The notes under the pieces were generated by a model that was not told the DNA's origin, did no database searches, and saw nothing but the letters and a program-made list of their open reading frames with translations. A program made the position numbers and the translations under genes. From assembly GCA_003136795.1 (NCBI GenBank), contig PLDP01000112.1, positions 1-14,375 of the forward strand: 14,375 nt of DNA, written 5' to 3'. How positions within the stretch are numbered: position 1 is the stretch's first letter; the number at the start of each line of letters is the position of its first letter. The stretch comes from Actinomycetota bacterium. Its GTDB lineage: Bacteria; Actinomycetota; Thermoleophilia; Gaiellales; Gaiellaceae. This document shows positions 6,251-13,084 of this stretch, piece after piece.

Positions 6251-7696
6251 ATGGCGGCCGCAACGTTCGAATCTCTGAACCCGTCCACCGGCGAGGTGAT
6301 CGAGACGTTCCCGCGCTCGACCGCTGCCGACGTCGACCGCGCGGTCGCGATCGCGCGCGCCGCGTGGGAGGAGTGGCGCCTCGTGCCGGCGCCCGAGCGC
6401 GGCAACATTCTCTTCCGCTTCGCGCAGCTGCTCGAGCAGCGCAAGCCGGAGCTCTCCGACCTGATGACCCGCGAGATGGGGAAGGTGAAGGCGGAGGCGG
6501 GCGGCGACGTCCAGGAAGCGATCGACATGAGCTACTACATGGGCGGCGAGGGCCGGCGCCTCTTCGGCCACACCACACCGTCGGAGCTCCGCGACAAGTT
6601 CATGATGAGCGTCCGCATGCCGGTGGGCGTCGTCGGCGCGATCACGCCGTGGAACTTCCCGATCGCGATCCCTGCGTGGAAGCTCACCCCGGCGCTCGTC
6701 TGCGGCAACACGGTCGTGTTGAAGCCGGCGGAGGACACTCCGCTGCTCGCTCAGCGCTTCGTCGAGCTGCTGTACGAAGCCGGGCTGCCCGAGGGCGTCG
6801 TGCAGATCGTGCACGGCTTCGGCGAGGAGGCGGGCGACGCGCTCGTGCGCCATCCGGACGTGCCGGTGATCACGTTCACGGGTTCGCGCGAGACCGGCGT
6901 GCTCGTAACGAAGAACGCGGCCGACGAGCTGAAGCACGTCCATCTCGAGCTGGGCGGCAAGAACGGGATCATCGTGATGGACGACGCCGACGTCGATCTC
7001 GCCGTCGAGGGCATCCTCTGGTCGGCCTTCGGCACCGCGGGCCAGCGCTGCACGGCGGCCTCGCGCGTGATCGTGCACCGCGCGGTCTACGAGGAACTGC
7101 AGCGCAAGCTCGTCGCCGGCGCGGAGAAGATGCGCATCGGCGCGCCGTGGGAGGACGACACGCAGATCGGCCCCGTGATCAACGAGACCGCCGTCGAGAA
7201 GATCCACTCGTACACGGAGATCGGGAAGAGCGAAGGCGCGAAGCTGCTGACCGGCGGGGAGCGCGTCGAGGGGCACGGCTTCTACTACCGCCCGACGGTC
7301 TTTGCCGACGTCGACGCGCAGATGCGGATCGCGCAGGAGGAGATCTTCGGCCCGACGACCGCGCTGATCCCGGTCGATTCGTTCGAGGAAGCCGTGTACG
7401 CGGCGAACAGCGTCAAGTACGGGCTCTCGTCGTCGATCTTCACGCGCGACGTCAACAAAGCGTTCAAGGCGATGCGCGACCTGCAGACCGGCATCACCTA
7501 CATCAACGCCGGCACGACCGGCGCCGAGGTGCATTTGCCGTTCGGCGGGATGAAGCAGACCGGCAACGGTCACCGCGAGGCGGGCCAGGCCGCGCTCGAC
7601 GTCTTCACCGAGTGGAAGTCGGTGTACGTCGACTACAGCGGCAAGCTGCAGCGCGCGCAGATCGACAACGTCGAGCAGCCGGTGTCTGACACCTAG
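6251..7696 (+). CDS. aldehyde dehydrogenase (NAD(P)+-dependent, semialdehyde type)
   Basis: 481 residues, full length for the ALDH superfamily. It oxidises an aldehyde to the acid. The catalytic residues are all present: Asn135 in TPWNFP, Glu233 in LELGGKNG, and the nucleophile Cys267 in GQRCTAAS. The cofactor motif FTGSRETG lies upstream of Glu233, and the C-terminal EEIFGP and [16 protein letters not shown] are intact. [13 protein letters not shown] near the end resembles the ALDH7 and ketoglutarate-semialdehyde groups, but the substrate cannot be read from sequence. No pathway genes are next to it. The start is set at 6251 from the TACCAT hexamer. The last four residues, VSDT, and the stop codon are encoded by the palindromic repeat at 7681, so the native 3' end seems to have been altered by that element. 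Confidence 0.93.
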   Translation: MAAATFESLNPSTGEVIETFPRSTAADVDRAVAIARAAWEEWRLVPAPERGNILFRFAQLLEQRKPELSDLMTREMGKVKAEAGGDVQEAIDMSYYMGGEGRRLFGHTTPSELRDKFMMSVRMPVGVVGAITPWNFPIAIPAWKLTPALVCGNTVVLKPAEDTPLLAQRFVELLYEAGLPEGVVQIVHGFGEEAGDALVRHPDVPVITFTGSRETGVLVTKNAADELKHVHLELGGKNGIIVMDDADVDLAVEGILWSAFGTAGQRCTAASRVIVHRAVYEELQRKLVAGAEKMRIGAPWEDDTQIGPVINETAVEKIHSYTEIGKSEGAKLLTGGERVEGHGFYYRPTVFADVDAQMRIAQEEIFGPTTALIPVDSFEEAVYAANSVKYGLSSSIFTRDVNKAFKAMRDLQTGITYINAGTTGAEVHLPFGGMKQTGNGHREAGQAALDVFTEWKSVYVDYSGKLQRAQIDNVEQPVSDT

Positions 7697-7708
7697 GTGT
7701 CAGACACC
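7681..7708. repeat. perfect 28-bp palindrome (family B) overlapping the aldehyde dehydrogenase stop codon
   Basis: GGTGTC-T-GACACC (7681-7693), then TA, then GGTGTC-A-GACACC (7696-7708). The whole is a perfect palindrome with 14-nt halves, and each half is itself a palindrome around one base. The TAG stop lies at its centre. TTTT follows directly (7709-7712), so on the plus strand it could also work as a terminator. Confidence 0.9.
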
Positions 7709-7733
7709 TTTTCGCCGCGCAGCGCCGCAGACC

Positions 7734-7765
7734 GGTACCTGGTACCTGGTCAGGTACCAGGTACC
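7734..7765. repeat. perfect 32-nt palindromic element (family C) with four GGTACC units
   Basis: Arms GGTACCTGGTACCTG (7734-7748) and CAGGTACCAGGTACC (7751-7765) are perfect inverted repeats around a GT centre. The left arm contains GGTACC-T-GGTACC and the right GGTACC-A-GGTACC, which is the same construction as families A and B. It lies between the aldehyde dehydrogenase and RNase HI genes. Confidence 0.9.
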
Positions 7766-7794
7766 TGCTTGTCCGGGCTCATCGCGGTGAATCG

Positions 7795-7800
7795 CAAGGT
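7795..7800 (+). promoter_or_regulatory. candidate -10 element of the RNase HI gene
   Basis: CAAGGT lies exactly 6 nt before the TTG start at 7807. It differs from TAnnnT by the first base, as do the two divergent promoters near 13830-13888. Confidence 0.4.
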
Positions 7801-7806
7801 TGTGTC

Positions 7807-8208
7807 TTGAAGGCGCGCCTCTATACGGACGGCGGGGCGCGTGGCAATCCCGGGCCTGCCGCCTACGGCTACGTGCTGGAAGCGGAGGACGGGACGGTGC
7901 TCGCCGCCGAGGGAGAGGCGATCGGCGAGGCGACGAACAACGTCGCGGAGTACAGCGGGCTGATCGCCGGCCTCGCCAAGGCGATCGAGCTGCACGTGCC
8001 CGACCTGGAGGTCGTCTCCGACTCGGAGCTGATGGTCAAGCAGATGCGCGGCGAGTACCGCGTGAAGAACGAAGCGTTGCGCGAGCTCTCGCTCGAAGCG
8101 GCTCGGCTGGCGCGCCGGCTCAAAAATGTGGAGTATCGGCACGTGAAGCGCGCGCACAACGAGCTCGCCGACAAGCTCGTCAACGAAGCACTGGATGCAG
8201 CCGTATGA
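7807..8208 (+). CDS. rnhA: ribonuclease HI (single-domain)
   Basis: 133 residues from TTG at 7807. It cleaves the RNA strand of RNA/DNA hybrids. The active-site residues are complete: Asp8 in YTDGGARGNPG, Glu48 in EATNNVAEYSG, Asp72 in VVSDSELMVKQM, and Asp122 in HNELADKLVNEA, with His117 nearby. The fold is covered from end to end, with no added hybrid-binding domain and no fused CobC phosphatase (a fusion seen in some actinobacteria). It belongs to the short 'RNase HI family' type. TTG is the only plausible start before the first strand, and CAAGGT 6 nt upstream supports leaderless reading. The stop overlaps the next start by 4 nt (ATGA), so the two genes form an operon. Confidence 0.92.
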   Translation: MKARLYTDGGARGNPGPAAYGYVLEAEDGTVLAAEGEAIGEATNNVAEYSGLIAGLAKAIELHVPDLEVVSDSELMVKQMRGEYRVKNEALRELSLEAARLARRLKNVEYRHVKRAHNELADKLVNEALDAAV

Positions 8209-8579
8209 GCGTCGCGCACCCGTTCGGGATCGCGGTGCTCGCCGACGACCACGACGGCGCGATGGCGACGCTCGCTGACGATGTCACCTTCCGCAGCCCT
8301 GCCGTCTACAAGCCCTACGAAGGCAAGGAGACGGTGGAGCAGATCCTGCGCCTCGTCGCGACCGTGTTCGAGAACTTCCGCTACACGAACGAGTGGCACG
8401 ACGGCCGCACGACGATCCTCTTCTTCGAGGCGAACGTGGGCGACCGGGACCTGCAAGGGATCGACATCCTGGAGGAGAACGAGGCCGGGCTGATCGAGCG
8501 CTTCACGGTGATGATTCGCCCGCTCTCGGGCCTCCAGGCGGTCGCCCGCACGATGGCGGCCCGTCTGGGTCTCGCCTGA
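8205..8579 (+). CDS. NTF2/SnoaL-like fold protein
   Basis: 124 residues. The pattern is that of the NTF2-like superfamily: an N-terminal helix (HPFGIAVLADDHDGAMATLADDVTFRSP), a central helix (KETVEQILRLVATVFENF), then strands RYTNEWHDGRTTILFFEANV, LQGIDILEENEAG and IERFTVMIRPLSG. Members may be isomerases, cyclases or simple binding proteins. No catalytic dyad can be assigned here. The ATGA overlap with RNase HI means it is translated from the same message, but no functional link to RNase HI is known. There is no signal peptide, so it is likely cytoplasmic. Confidence 0.8.
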   Translation: MSVAHPFGIAVLADDHDGAMATLADDVTFRSPAVYKPYEGKETVEQILRLVATVFENFRYTNEWHDGRTTILFFEANVGDRDLQGIDILEENEAGLIERFTVMIRPLSGLQAVARTMAARLGLA

Positions 8580-8599
8580 GAGCCCCGCCTGGCCCGGGC

Positions 8600-8605
8600 T
8601 ATACT
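8600..8605 (+). promoter_or_regulatory. -10 element of the tRNA-Gly promoter
   Basis: TATACT lies 11 nt before the mature 5' end of tRNA-Gly. It is close to the TATAAT consensus. A -35 match is not convincing. Confidence 0.6.
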
Positions 8606-8616
8606 GGCGACCGTTC

Positions 8617-8689
8617 GCGGATGTAGCTCAGTTGGTAGAGCGTCTGCTTGCCATGCAGAAGGTCGTGGGTTCGAGTCCCATCATCCGCT
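8617..8689 (+). tRNA. trnG: tRNA-Gly (GCC)
   Basis: 73 nt. The acceptor stem GCGGATG pairs with CATCCGC (8682-8688). The D-arm has AGCTCAGTTGGTAGAGC, the anticodon stem is TCTGC/GCAGA with loop TTGCCAT, and the T-loop is GTTCGAGTC. The anticodon GCC is at 8650-8652 and reads GGC/GGU. The CCA end is not encoded; TCTCC follows the acceptor stem. It stands alone between two protein genes. Confidence 0.97.
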
Positions 8690-8719
8690 CTCCTTCACGT
8701 CGCGACCTAGCCGCCTCAC

Positions 8720-8725
8720 TTGACA
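8720..8725 (+). promoter_or_regulatory. candidate -35 hexamer upstream of the secreted binding protein
   Basis: TTGACA is a perfect consensus -35 sequence, but no TAnnnT hexamer is found 16-19 nt downstream, so it may be chance. It is the only promoter-like signal in the 114-nt gap after tRNA-Gly. Co-transcription from the tRNA promoter is an alternative. Confidence 0.25.
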
Positions 8726-8764
8726 CCGGCCGCCCGGCGGCAGAGGCTGGTCAGCCCGAGGGCG

Positions 8765-8781
8765 GCCACACAACTTGTGGC
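8765..8781 (+). promoter_or_regulatory. hairpin just upstream of the ribosome-binding site
   Basis: GCCACA, loop CAACT, TGTGGC: a perfect 6-bp stem ending 9 nt before the Shine-Dalgarno GAGAGG. It may affect translation or mRNA stability. No function can be assigned. Confidence 0.35.
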
Positions 8782-8790
8782 TACCGGCGA

Positions 8791-8796
8791 GAGAGG
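8791..8796 (+). promoter_or_regulatory. Shine-Dalgarno site of the secreted binding protein gene
   Basis: GAGAGG lies 7 nt before ATG at 8804. It selects this start over the upstream in-frame ATG at 8720 and places the signal peptide at the N-terminus. Confidence 0.75.
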
Positions 8797-8803
8797 TGCG
8801 GCA

Positions 8804-11314
8804 ATGAGGATGCGGCTTGGCTTGGTGCTCCTGGCGGCGCTTGCTGCGGCAACGCTCGCGGGCTCGGCGCGGGCGGCGGGCGAGACGATCCGCGTCGAGG
8901 ACTCCACGCAGTGGAGTGTCGACGCGAACGGGCTGGGGCTGTTGGATCCCGTGGTCTATGGCGGCAACAGCCAGCAGATCCTGTACCTCACGTGCGCACG
9001 TCTCTACAACTACGCCGACCTGCCCGGTTCGCTCGGGCTCGTGTTGCAGCCCGAGGTCGCCTCGGGCTACCCGACCGTCTCGGCGGACGGTCTGACGTAC
9101 ACCTTCACGATCCAGTCCGGATTCGGCTTCTCGCCTCCGTCGACCGAGGAGGTGACTGCGGACAGCTTCGTTCGCGCGATCGAGCGCCAGCAGAACCCGG
9201 ACATCGACCAAGGTGGCGAAGACCCGAACATCGCGTCGGCCTCGGCGAACGGAAACCAGCTCGTCATCACGCTCAACGCGCCCCAACCGAACCTCGTCGA
9301 GGTTCTCGCCGAAAGCGCGTTCTGCGCAGTCCCATCCGACGCGCCGCTCGACGCCTACGCGCCGCCGACGATGGCGAGCGCCGGCCCGTACTACGTCGCG
9401 TCGGCGACGCCGGACGAGGTCGTGCTCGAGCAGAACCCGAACTACGGCGGGACACGCGTGCGCAACCTCGGCGAGATCGACTGGTTCTACGACGTTTCCG
9501 TCGCACACGCGATCAGTGACGTCGAGAGCCGCGCAGCCGACTATGCGCCGAACCTCAACGGTGCCGACATCGGTTCGCTGAACAGCGCCTACGGCCCCGA
9601 CAGCCAGGCCGCGGCAGACGGTCACCAGCAGTACTTCGCGAGTCCCGAGGCGGCGACCTGGTTCATCGACCTGAACACGCTCCACGGGCCGCTGGCCGAC
9701 CCGCGGCTGCGCCAGGCGATCGCGTACGCGGTCGACCGGACTGGGTTCGCTTGGCTCACGACGCTGGCGACGCCGACCGACCAGTACCTGCCGCCGGGCT
9801 TCCCGGGGTTCGAGGACTGGTCGATCTACCCGTTCACGCCGAATCTCATCGCCGCGATGTCGCTGGCCTCCGAGGCCAAGGTGAGCCCCAGCAATCCCGT
9901 GACGCTTCACGCCGTCATCAGCGCGGGCGTCAATGGCATCAACGGAGCCGGCATGAACACCGACTCCCTCATCACGCTGCTCCAGCAGGACCTGTCGCCG
10001 CTCGGGATCAACCTCGACGTGCAACAGGTCGAGGGGGGAGTGCTGTTCGGCCAGGTTCTGCCCGACCCATCGGCGTTCGACGTGTCGTTCTTCGGCTGGG
10101 TGGCGGACTACGCCGATCCGTACGACTTCCTCAATCTGCTCTTCGACAGCTCGGCGCCGGGGGCAGCAGACTTCTCGTACTACGACGCGTTCGACTCGCA
10201 GCTCGAGCAGGCGGCGGCGATGACGCCGGGCCCGGACCGGGACGCGACCTACGCACAGCTGGATCACGACATCGCGGTTCAGGCGCCGATGGTGCCCCTG
10301 TTCAACGCGGATCACCCCGACCTGTTCTCCGCGCGGATCGGCTGCCAGGTGTATCAGCCGCTCTACGGCATGAACCTCAACGAGCTGTGCGTCCGGGGCG
10401 CGGCGCCGGAGCCCGCAGGCGGCACCCTCTCGACGGGATCGACGACGTCGACGGCGGCGCCGTTGCAGACGTCGGTGACGACGCCGAACGCCGGTCAGGT
10501 CTCGATCCAGCAGGGTGTGGCGACCGGGACGGTGACGAACTATCAGCTGCTGCCGCAGCAGCTGACGATCACGGCGCCGGACGCGACGGTCGCGGTGCCG
10601 TTGCGGCTCGTGTTCACGCTCGACTCGTCGCTTGTCGGCTCGACCGATCCGGCGACGATCGATGTGCTCCGCGACGGCGTGGCGGTGGCGGCGTGCGCGG
10701 ACGGCAGCGGCCAGGCGAACCCCGATCCGTGTCTTGCAAGCCGCACCGTGCTCGCGGGAGGCGACCTGCAGCTCGTCGTCCTCAGCTCGCACGCGAGCCA
10801 GTGGAACTTCGGTGTCGTCGTTGACCACGTAGCTCCCGTGCTCGTCGTGCCGGCCTCCTTCGCCGTGAACGCGACCGGGCCGGGCGGTGCGGTTGTGACC
10901 TACACGGCGAGCGCGACGGACAACGTCGACGGCGCGGTCACTCCGACCTGCTCGAAGTCGTCGGGTTCCCTGTTCCCGATCGGCGATACCGTCGTCACCT
11001 GCTCGGCGGTGGACGCCCACCACAACGTGTCGGCTCCGCAGTCGTTCACGGTGCACGTGGAGGGCGCCGCGGAGCAGCTGGGCGACCTGCTTCAGACCGT
11101 CGTCCAGCGGAAGCTCGGGCCCGGGTTCAGCCTGTCCGACAAGGTTCGCGCGCTGCTCGCGCTCGTCGCTGCCAACCACAAGCCGGCGTTCTGCGTGGCG
11201 ATGAAGGCGCTCGATCTCGAGGTGAAGGCCCAGGCGGGGAAGAAGCTCGCCGCGGCCGACGCCACTGCACTTCGGGCGGACATCGCCCGGATCGAATCGG
11301 TCGAGGGCTGCTAG
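8804..11314 (+). CDS. secreted family 5 solute-binding protein with HYR and C-terminal helical domains
   Basis: 836 residues. The N-terminus MRMRLGLVLLAALAAATLAG ending SARA is a Sec signal peptide. There is no lipobox Cys, so it should be released rather than lipid-anchored, unlike most Gram-positive binding proteins. Residues about 25-530 match the peptide/oligopeptide-binding SBP_bac_5 family: DGLTYTFTIQSGFGFS, GPYYVASATPDEVVLEQNPNYGG, RLRQAIAYAVDR, and WVADYADPYDFLNLLF. A Thr/Ser linker (about 537-565) leads to a beta-rich domain (about 580-670). A HYR domain follows at about 672-751, with APVLVVP, YTASATDNVDG, FPIGDTVVTCSAVDAHHN and FTVHV. Residues 753-836 are a helical module resembling FIMAH-type C-terminal domains. 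No permease or ATPase genes are adjacent, so it is an orphan. The HYR part suggests surface or extracellular adhesion. Ligand unknown. Confidence 0.88.
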   Translation: MRMRLGLVLLAALAAATLAGSARAAGETIRVEDSTQWSVDANGLGLLDPVVYGGNSQQILYLTCARLYNYADLPGSLGLVLQPEVASGYPTVSADGLTYTFTIQSGFGFSPPSTEEVTADSFVRAIERQQNPDIDQGGEDPNIASASANGNQLVITLNAPQPNLVEVLAESAFCAVPSDAPLDAYAPPTMASAGPYYVASATPDEVVLEQNPNYGGTRVRNLGEIDWFYDVSVAHAISDVESRAADYAPNLNGADIGSLNSAYGPDSQAAADGHQQYFASPEAATWFIDLNTLHGPLADPRLRQAIAYAVDRTGFAWLTTLATPTDQYLPPGFPGFEDWSIYPFTPNLIAAMSLASEAKVSPSNPVTLHAVISAGVNGINGAGMNTDSLITLLQQDLSPLGINLDVQQVEGGVLFGQVLPDPSAFDVSFFGWVADYADPYDFLNLLFDSSAPGAADFSYYDAFDSQLEQAAAMTPGPDRDATYAQLDHDIAVQAPMVPLFNADHPDLFSARIGCQVYQPLYGMNLNELCVRGAAPEPAGGTLSTGSTTSTAAPLQTSVTTPNAGQVSIQQGVATGTVTNYQLLPQQLTITAPDATVAVPLRLVFTLDSSLVGSTDPATIDVLRDGVAVAACADGSGQANPDPCLASRTVLAGGDLQLVVLSSHASQWNFGVVVDHVAPVLVVPASFAVNATGPGGAVVTYTASATDNVDGAVTPTCSKSSGSLFPIGDTVVTCSAVDAHHNVSAPQSFTVHVEGAAEQLGDLLQTVVQRKLGPGFSLSDKVRALLALVAANHKPAFCVAMKALDLEVKAQAGKKLAAADATALRADIARIESVEGC

Positions 11315-11348
11315 CGACGTCTCCCGAGGTCACGTTCCGCGGACCTGG

Positions 11349-12755
11349 TCAGATCCCTTCGGTCGCGGGCAGCCGCCCCGAGCGCACCGCCTCTGTGAGC
11401 GCTGCGTGATCCTGTTCGGTCAGATCGGCGTAGGCCTTCGCGAACTGGGCGACCGCTCGGTCGAAGCCGTCGCCTTTTCCGAGGTACGACGCGATCGCGA
11501 TCCGGTCGCCGGAGCGCGCGTGCGCGCGCGCCAGTGTCGCACCGCACCAGCGGCCATAGATCGCGAGCGCCCGCGGCAGGATCTGCGTCAGGTCGACCGA
11601 CAGCTTCCAGTCGCGTAGCTGGCGGACGTAGAAGTCGTGGGCCGCGCCGTCGAGGTCGTCCACGCGCGTCCAGCCGAGGAAGATGTCGCTCGAGGCTTGC
11701 GAGATGCGCTGTCCCCTGACGACCCGCTGCGCGTGGCTCGCGTAGTCGCCGCGGCCGAGGTAGGGCTCGAGCACCGAGGCCTCTGCCTGCTTCAGCTGCA
11801 GGAAAAGCGGATCGGATTTGTCGCGGCCGAGCAGCAGGATGATCCAGCTGCGCAACCCGACGCTGCCGACCCCGATCACGCGTCGCGCCAGGTCGGCGAA
11901 ACGGAACTCCTCGAGCAGGTCCCGCCGGTCGCTCTGGAGCGAGTGCCGGTAGGCGCGGAAGACCGTGCGCACCGCGGCTTGCAGCTCGTCACGGCCTTCG
12001 CCGAGTTCGGTCACCGGCACGGTCAAAGGCGGGTCGGAGACGATGCGCGGCTCGCCGTCGACGACGTGCATCAGCCTGGCGAGCGCGTGGCGGTCGTTCA
12101 GCGGCGCCTTGGCAGCGGCGCGCTCGAGGCTTCGTGCGTCCTTCCGCTCCCGTCCTTGCTGCAGCTCGGCGACGAGCGAATCGACATCGGCGCGCGCGTA
12201 CCAAACGTCGAGGTTCGGGAGCTTTGCAAGCTGCCGCATCGTCTCGCGATAGCCGGCGACCGTCGCGAGCACCGCCGCAAGGCGGTCGGAGCGTCCGAAC
12301 CCGCGGTCGCGCGCAGCGATCTCGGTGCTCGTCGCGAGTCGCTTCACATCCCACTCGAACGGGCCGGGCAGCGTCTCGTCGAAGTCGTTGATCCCGAAGA
12401 CGAGCGTCCGCTCCGGCGAGGCGTAGCCGCCGAAGTTGAGCAGGTGCGCATCGCCGCAGAGCTGTGCCTGCAGCCCGGTGCGCGGTGCCGTCGCGAGGTC
12501 GCTCGCCATGATCGCGGCCGCGCCACGGTAGAACGCAAAGGGCGAGGCGAGCATGCGGCCGTACCGAATCGGCAGCAGCTCCTGTACCCGCGGCGCGGCC
12601 TGCGCTTCGAGCAGGCCGATCGGATCGCGGCTCGCCTGCACGGCGAGCGTCGCATGGTCGCTCCGGGCGGTCTCTTTCCGCGCCGCGCGTCCGAGAGCGA
12701 TGCGCTCGGGGACCGTGAGGTGGACGACTTCCGGAGCAGCGGTGGTAGCGCTCAT
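11349..12755 (-). CDS. DUF2252 family protein
   Basis: 468 residues. Family motifs are clear: LPIRYGRMLASPFAFYRGAA, then CGDAHLLNFGGYASPERTL and GINDFDETLPGPFEWDVKRL in the central region. A C-terminal half includes RVIGVGSVGLRSWIILLLG and LKQAEASVLEPYLG, and GRWCGATLARAHARSGD precedes the end. The GDAHLLNFG and NDFDE segments resemble the catalytic loop and metal-binding Asp of small-molecule kinases, and I believe the family is grouped with the protein-kinase-like fold. The substrate is unknown and no activity is established. It converges with the binding-protein gene, 34 nt apart. On the minus strand a possible ribosome site GAGGA lies 11-12 nt before the ATG at 12755. It has no signal peptide. 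Confidence 0.9.
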   Translation of the reverse strand: MSATTAAPEVVHLTVPERIALGRAARKETARSDHATLAVQASRDPIGLLEAQAAPRVQELLPIRYGRMLASPFAFYRGAAAIMASDLATAPRTGLQAQLCGDAHLLNFGGYASPERTLVFGINDFDETLPGPFEWDVKRLATSTEIAARDRGFGRSDRLAAVLATVAGYRETMRQLAKLPNLDVWYARADVDSLVAELQQGRERKDARSLERAAAKAPLNDRHALARLMHVVDGEPRIVSDPPLTVPVTELGEGRDELQAAVRTVFRAYRHSLQSDRRDLLEEFRFADLARRVIGVGSVGLRSWIILLLGRDKSDPLFLQLKQAEASVLEPYLGRGDYASHAQRVVRGQRISQASSDIFLGWTRVDDLDGAAHDFYVRQLRDWKLSVDLTQILPRALAIYGRWCGATLARAHARSGDRIAIASYLGKGDGFDRAVAQFAKAYADLTEQDHAALTEAVRSGRLPATEGI

Positions 12756-12773
12756 CCCGCTCAGTTTCCTCTA

Positions 12774-12819
12774 TTCCCACACCGAGGGGCCCCCGCTCGG
12801 AGAGCCCTCGGTGTGGGAA
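12774..12819. repeat. 15-bp perfect inverted repeat in front of the DUF2252 gene
   Basis: Arms TTCCCACACCGAGGG (12774-12788) and CCCTCGGTGTGGGAA (12805-12819) pair perfectly around a 16-nt loop. It lies upstream of both divergent genes, so it is not a gene-end terminator. It may be in the 5' leader of the DUF2252 message (ATG 18 nt away on the minus strand), an operator, or a mobile palindrome. Confidence 0.85.
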
Positions 12820-12954
12820 AGAAATGCGATGACCCCTGGCGCGTGGCGTTCATCGGGAACTTCTACCGGTCGAACCTCCGAGCTAACGAACGGGCGCCTC
12901 CGTCCTGCGTCCAATCATCGGCCGGTCGCGTGCCAAATTCCTGCAAGAAGCCTT

Positions 12955-13083
12955 GAGGTTCGGGCCTCCCATGCGGTGAGGGATGGCAAATCCCTCAAAT
13001 GAGGGTAGGGCGGCGCGGCCGGCACGACGATACCCGCGTCACCGGTTGAACCTCTCTACCCCTGCAGAAAGGGAGTCGAGAGG
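12955..13083 (+). promoter_or_regulatory. structured 5' leader of the prepilin gene, riboswitch-like
   Basis: Nested pairings: GAGGTTC (12955-12961) with GAACCTC (13048-13054); CGGTGA (12974-12979) with TCACCG (13039-13044); GGGAT (12980-12984) with ATCCC (12990-12994), loop GGCAA; GGGTA (13003-13007) with TACCC (13031-13035); and CGGC/GCCG at 13011-13021. Competing pairings: CCCTC (12992-12996) with GAGGG (13001-13005), and CCTCTC (13051-13056) with GAGAGG (13078-13083) just before the start codon. The second shares bases with the outermost helix. CT-A-CCC with GGGAG would also hide the ribosome site. It is not a match to the cyclic-di-GMP (GEMM) consensus, since CGCAAAGCC is missing. No promoter was found, and I see nothing else in 12820-12954 of the 329-nt gap. 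Confidence 0.5.
13071..13075 (+). promoter_or_regulatory. ribosome-binding site of the prepilin gene
   Basis: GGGAG (within AAAGGGAG) lies 9 nt before ATG at 13085. It selects this start and rules out the upstream in-frame ATG at 12983, which lies inside the structured leader. Confidence 0.7.
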
Positions 13084-13084
13084 C

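Noticed and set aside
6179..7573. A 464-codon minus-strand frame opposite the aldehyde dehydrogenase, and a 441-codon plus-strand frame at 6364-7689
   Set aside because: Both are shadow frames. Low-complexity Arg/Ala-rich translations, and the true frame has all catalytic motifs.
7681..7765. CRISPR or tandem repeat array
   Set aside because: The repeats are inverted, differ in sequence between the two elements and have no regular unique spacers.
8681..11179. An 832-codon open frame on the minus strand opposite the secreted binding protein
   Set aside because: The predicted product is Arg/Val/Gly-rich with no recognisable domain, while the plus strand has a signal peptide and clear family motifs. 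It is an effect of GC-rich codon bias.
12911..12948. Sigma-54 (-24/-12) promoter for the prepilin gene
   Set aside because: No GG-10 nt-GC arrangement is present, and actinobacteria generally lack sigma-54.
12971..13044. Cyclic-di-GMP-I (GEMM) riboswitch
   Set aside because: Only GGCAAA, a hairpin with an A-rich loop and a closing helix are similar. The essential CGCAAAGCC segment and the second-helix motifs are missing, so I report it as unclassified.
12983..13084. Prepilin start at the upstream in-frame ATG (12983)
   Set aside because: It would add 34 residues, giving a prepilin leader far longer than usual, and lies within the structured RNA. GGGAG before 13085 is the better signal.
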